The notes under the pieces: generated by a model
Database searches by the model: none
The model's input: only the letters and a program-made list of their open reading frames with translations
What the model was told of the DNA's origin: nothing
Made by a program: the position numbers and the translations under genes
Shown: positions 44,132 through 45,578 of the stretch, one piece after another
How positions within the stretch are numbered: the stretch's first letter is position 1
How the letters are laid out: the number at the start of each line of letters is the position of its first letter
Assembly (NCBI RefSeq): GCF_029697505.1
Contig: NZ_JARJEF010000019.1
Location: 1-45,578, forward strand
From: Pseudophaeobacter profundi
Lineage (GTDB): Bacteria > Pseudomonadota > Alphaproteobacteria > Rhodobacterales > Rhodobacteraceae
Reading direction: 5' to 3'
DNA length: 45,578 nt

Positions 44132-44599
44132 TCAGTGCGTTCGAAAATCATTGTAGGGCGTTCCCAAGGCAACCGCGCAGTATATTTCTAACAATGCTTG
44201 CCGTGTTCCATCGGTTTCTTCTACGAACCGGTAGTTCATATTGCGAATTCGACTTTTAGCTTCAGCGAAGGCCCGAATGAAGCCGGGATCCTTGGCTAGT
44301 TCCTTGCGCCCACCTTTTTGTTTGTAGCTGGCAGTAAGCATCCCAGTCGCTTCTCTTGCCAGCAGAAATGCGAAGCTGGCCTGGTTATGGTCGGCACTTG
44401 GACGTGTATGCAGGCCATAGCGGCGGCGCATGTTGCGGGATCTTCCGACGTAGAGATGCTGCTCGCCGTCACTGAACAGATACACTCCGGACGCGGGCAT
44501 CCCGCGTGGCAGTTGCCCAGCAGAGCACGGGGGCATTTCCAATAACCTTTCAAATGAGGGGTGAAGGCTCTCTATCGTTGTGGCAAATTTTGCGTCCAT
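44132..44599 (-). CDS. GIY-YIG domain nuclease-like protein
   Basis: 155-aa soluble protein. The GIY-YIG fold is seen as GVY (residues 38-40), YVG (50-52) with R53 and the basic run NMRRRYGLH, a conserved Glu (E138, LLEIYC) and Asn (N150). All catalytic positions of the family are present. The 155-aa length fits a free-standing domain with no extra DNA-binding module. AAGGACG before the ATG supports the start. It lies opposite to hsdM in a likely defence or mobile region; a nuclease role in restriction or repair is inferred. Confidence 0.8.
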   Translation of the reverse strand: MDAKFATTIESLHPSFERLLEMPPCSAGQLPRGMPASGVYLFSDGEQHLYVGRSRNMRRRYGLHTRPSADHNQASFAFLLAREATGMLTASYKQKGGRKELAKDPGFIRAFAEAKSRIRNMNYRFVEETDGTRQALLEIYCAVALGTPYNDFRTH

Positions 44600-44847
44600 T
44601 GATGGCGTCCTTAGGGTTGTGAAGGCGATGGCCGGAGGGCATTGAGCTCTACACTAGGATTTTCTGATCATATCTTTTCAGCTGGCCACAACCATAGCAA
44701 GCGTGGCGGCAGTGGACTAATCCTGTAAGCATGTGTGGCAAGCTGCCCGGTCATAATGCCACCGGAGGGCCGTTTGTGCTTGAGTTCGGGCCGCCCCCTC
44801 AAGATACTGTTGAAATATCGCGAAAATTCTCCTGGCAGGATGCTTGA
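44600..44847. other. Divergent intergenic region GIY-YIG / hsdM
   Basis: About 248 bases that should hold the promoters of both genes. I see no operator. Confidence 0.35.
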
Positions 44848-45465
44848 ATGACCCCCGTTACCCAATCTGAAATCAACAAAGCCGCATGGGGAGCCTGTGA
44901 CACTTTCCGAGGCGTCGTCGACCCCTCGATCTATAAGGATTACGTGCTGACCCTGCTGTTCCTGAAGTATCTCAGCGATGTCTGGCAGGATCATCTCACC
45001 CGCTACCAGGCCGAGCATCCCGATGCCCCGGAACTGGTTGACGCGATGATGCAGCAAGAAGCCTTCGTGCTGCCCCAGGGTGCCAGCTTCTCCAACCTGC
45101 ACAAACGTCGCCATGAACCCGGCAATGGGGAGCGGATCGACAAGGCCCTGCATGCCATCGAAGAGGCCAACATCACCAAACTGCGCGATGTGTTCCAGGA
45201 TATCAGCTTCAACTCCAATAAACTGGGCGATGAGGAGCAGAAGAACGACATCCTTCGCCACCTGCTGGAAGACTTCGCCAAACCGGCGCTCGACCTGCGG
45301 CCCACCCGTGTGGGGCAGCTGGATATCATCGGCGGCGCCTATGAATATCTGATCTCCCGGTTTGCGGCCACGGCGGGTAAAAAGGCCGGCGAATTCTACA
45401 CCCCGGCAGAGGTGTCCTCGCTGATGGCGCGACTGGTCGATCCACAAGAAGGCGATGATTGTTGA
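44848..45465 (+). pseudogene. hsdM: Type I restriction-modification methylase HsdM, truncated by insertion
   Basis: The first 205 residues of HsdM, the subunit that methylates adenine and forms the core of the type I enzyme. The N-terminal helical domain (KAAWGACDTFRGVVDPSIYKD) and the entrance to the methylase domain (AGEFYTPAEVSSLMARLVDP) are present, but the frame stops at EGDDC just before the SAM-binding motif I and NPPF/Y motif. The break coincides with the start of an IS21-type end, so a full gene of about 500 codons was probably cut. AGGA lies eight bases before the ATG. The host likely lacks this restriction system unless a copy exists elsewhere. Confidence 0.9.
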
Positions 45466-45519
45466 TTGTCACTGAGAACTGACCCGGTATGCCGATAAAT
45501 TGTCACTGAGAATTGACCC
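45466..45519 (+). repeat. Tandem terminal repeats of the IS21-type end
   Basis: The two copies differ by one base (C to T). In IS21 elements the repeats bind the IstA transposase; that is known of the family. Confidence 0.75.
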
Positions 45520-45563
45520 ATGTGAACACACTGCCCCGACGGTTTTCGTTGGGGGGATTGGGA

Positions 45564-45578
45564 GTGATAGACATGGGA
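45564..45578 (+). CDS. istA: Possible start of IS21 transposase IstA
   Basis: A GTG at 45564 and an in-frame ATG at 45573 read VIDMG before the window ends, at the right distance from the IS end; the G-rich stretch GGGGGGATTGGGAG lies just before. Only five codons are present, so this is tentative. Confidence 0.35.

Larger units (their letters stand above)
45460..45578 (+). mobile_element. IS21-family insertion sequence end, partial
   Basis: Two 20-base direct repeats TTGTCACTGAGAA(C/T)TGACCC at 45466-45485 and 45500-45519, 34 bases apart, are the multiple terminal repeats of IS21 elements. The boundary could be at 45460, 45463 or 45467. The element continues beyond the window. Confidence 0.75.

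Overview
The window looks like a chromosomal segment of a marine alphaproteobacterium of the Roseobacter group (Rhodobacteraceae). The evidence is the moderately high G+C, alphaproteobacterial codon use, a pcaQ-linked protocatechuate cluster, a CueR/CopA pair, a perfect CtrA-type TTAA-N7-TTAA site, and a type I secreted Ig-repeat adhesin with its exporter. Both ends lie inside insertion sequences: 19 codons of an IS3-family OrfA at the left and about 115 bp of an IS21-family end at the right. This is what a contig broken at repeats looks like.

Layout. 1-2580: IS3 end, an orphan 109-aa protein, about 800 bp without a convincing gene, then an arsenite (ACR3) transporter gene with an apparent frameshift near its start. 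2692-4193: a two-gene amino-sugar unit (FdtA/QdtA-type ketoisomerase and DegT-family aminotransferase). 4483-6618: an orphan hybrid histidine kinase. 7236-7949: an exported trypsin-like protease. 8065-16103: a four-gene type I secretion operon on the minus strand, read as 1,053-aa adhesin, TolC-like lipoprotein, ABC exporter, HlyD-like adaptor. 16893-21683: prkA-yeaH-spoVR, a conserved stress/starvation module. 22000-24302: M24 peptidase and glutathione-dependent formaldehyde dehydrogenase. 24574-27547: copper ATPase CopA and its regulator CueR, with a CueR-type promoter that almost abuts the copA start.

27644-31320 is the protocatechuate branch: pcaC, pcaH, pcaG and a beta-keto acid cleavage enzyme (BKACE/DUF849), with divergent pcaQ. 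pcaB, pcaD and pcaIJF are absent here, and the BKACE could do the last step. 31347-39061 holds a TetR regulator, a strong palindromic operator and a livHMGF-ligase-livK operon, which suggests uptake of an organic acid coupled to CoA activation. 39271-43719 has a Tat-exported metallo-hydrolase, a BTAD/TolB/TPR regulator with a 10-G tract that breaks its reading frame, and a quinone oxidoreductase. 43833-45578 is a tRNA-Gln followed by a solitary GIY-YIG nuclease and a type I methylase gene (hsdM) cut by the IS21-type element; this looks like the edge of a defence island inserted next to a tRNA.

The best candidates for something new are the BKACE-containing pca cluster, the TetR/liv/ligase system with its palindromic operator, the adhesin-exporter-protease neighbourhood, and the poly-G switch-like tract in the BTAD regulator. 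All functional statements are from reading the sequence and family knowledge; no searches were run.
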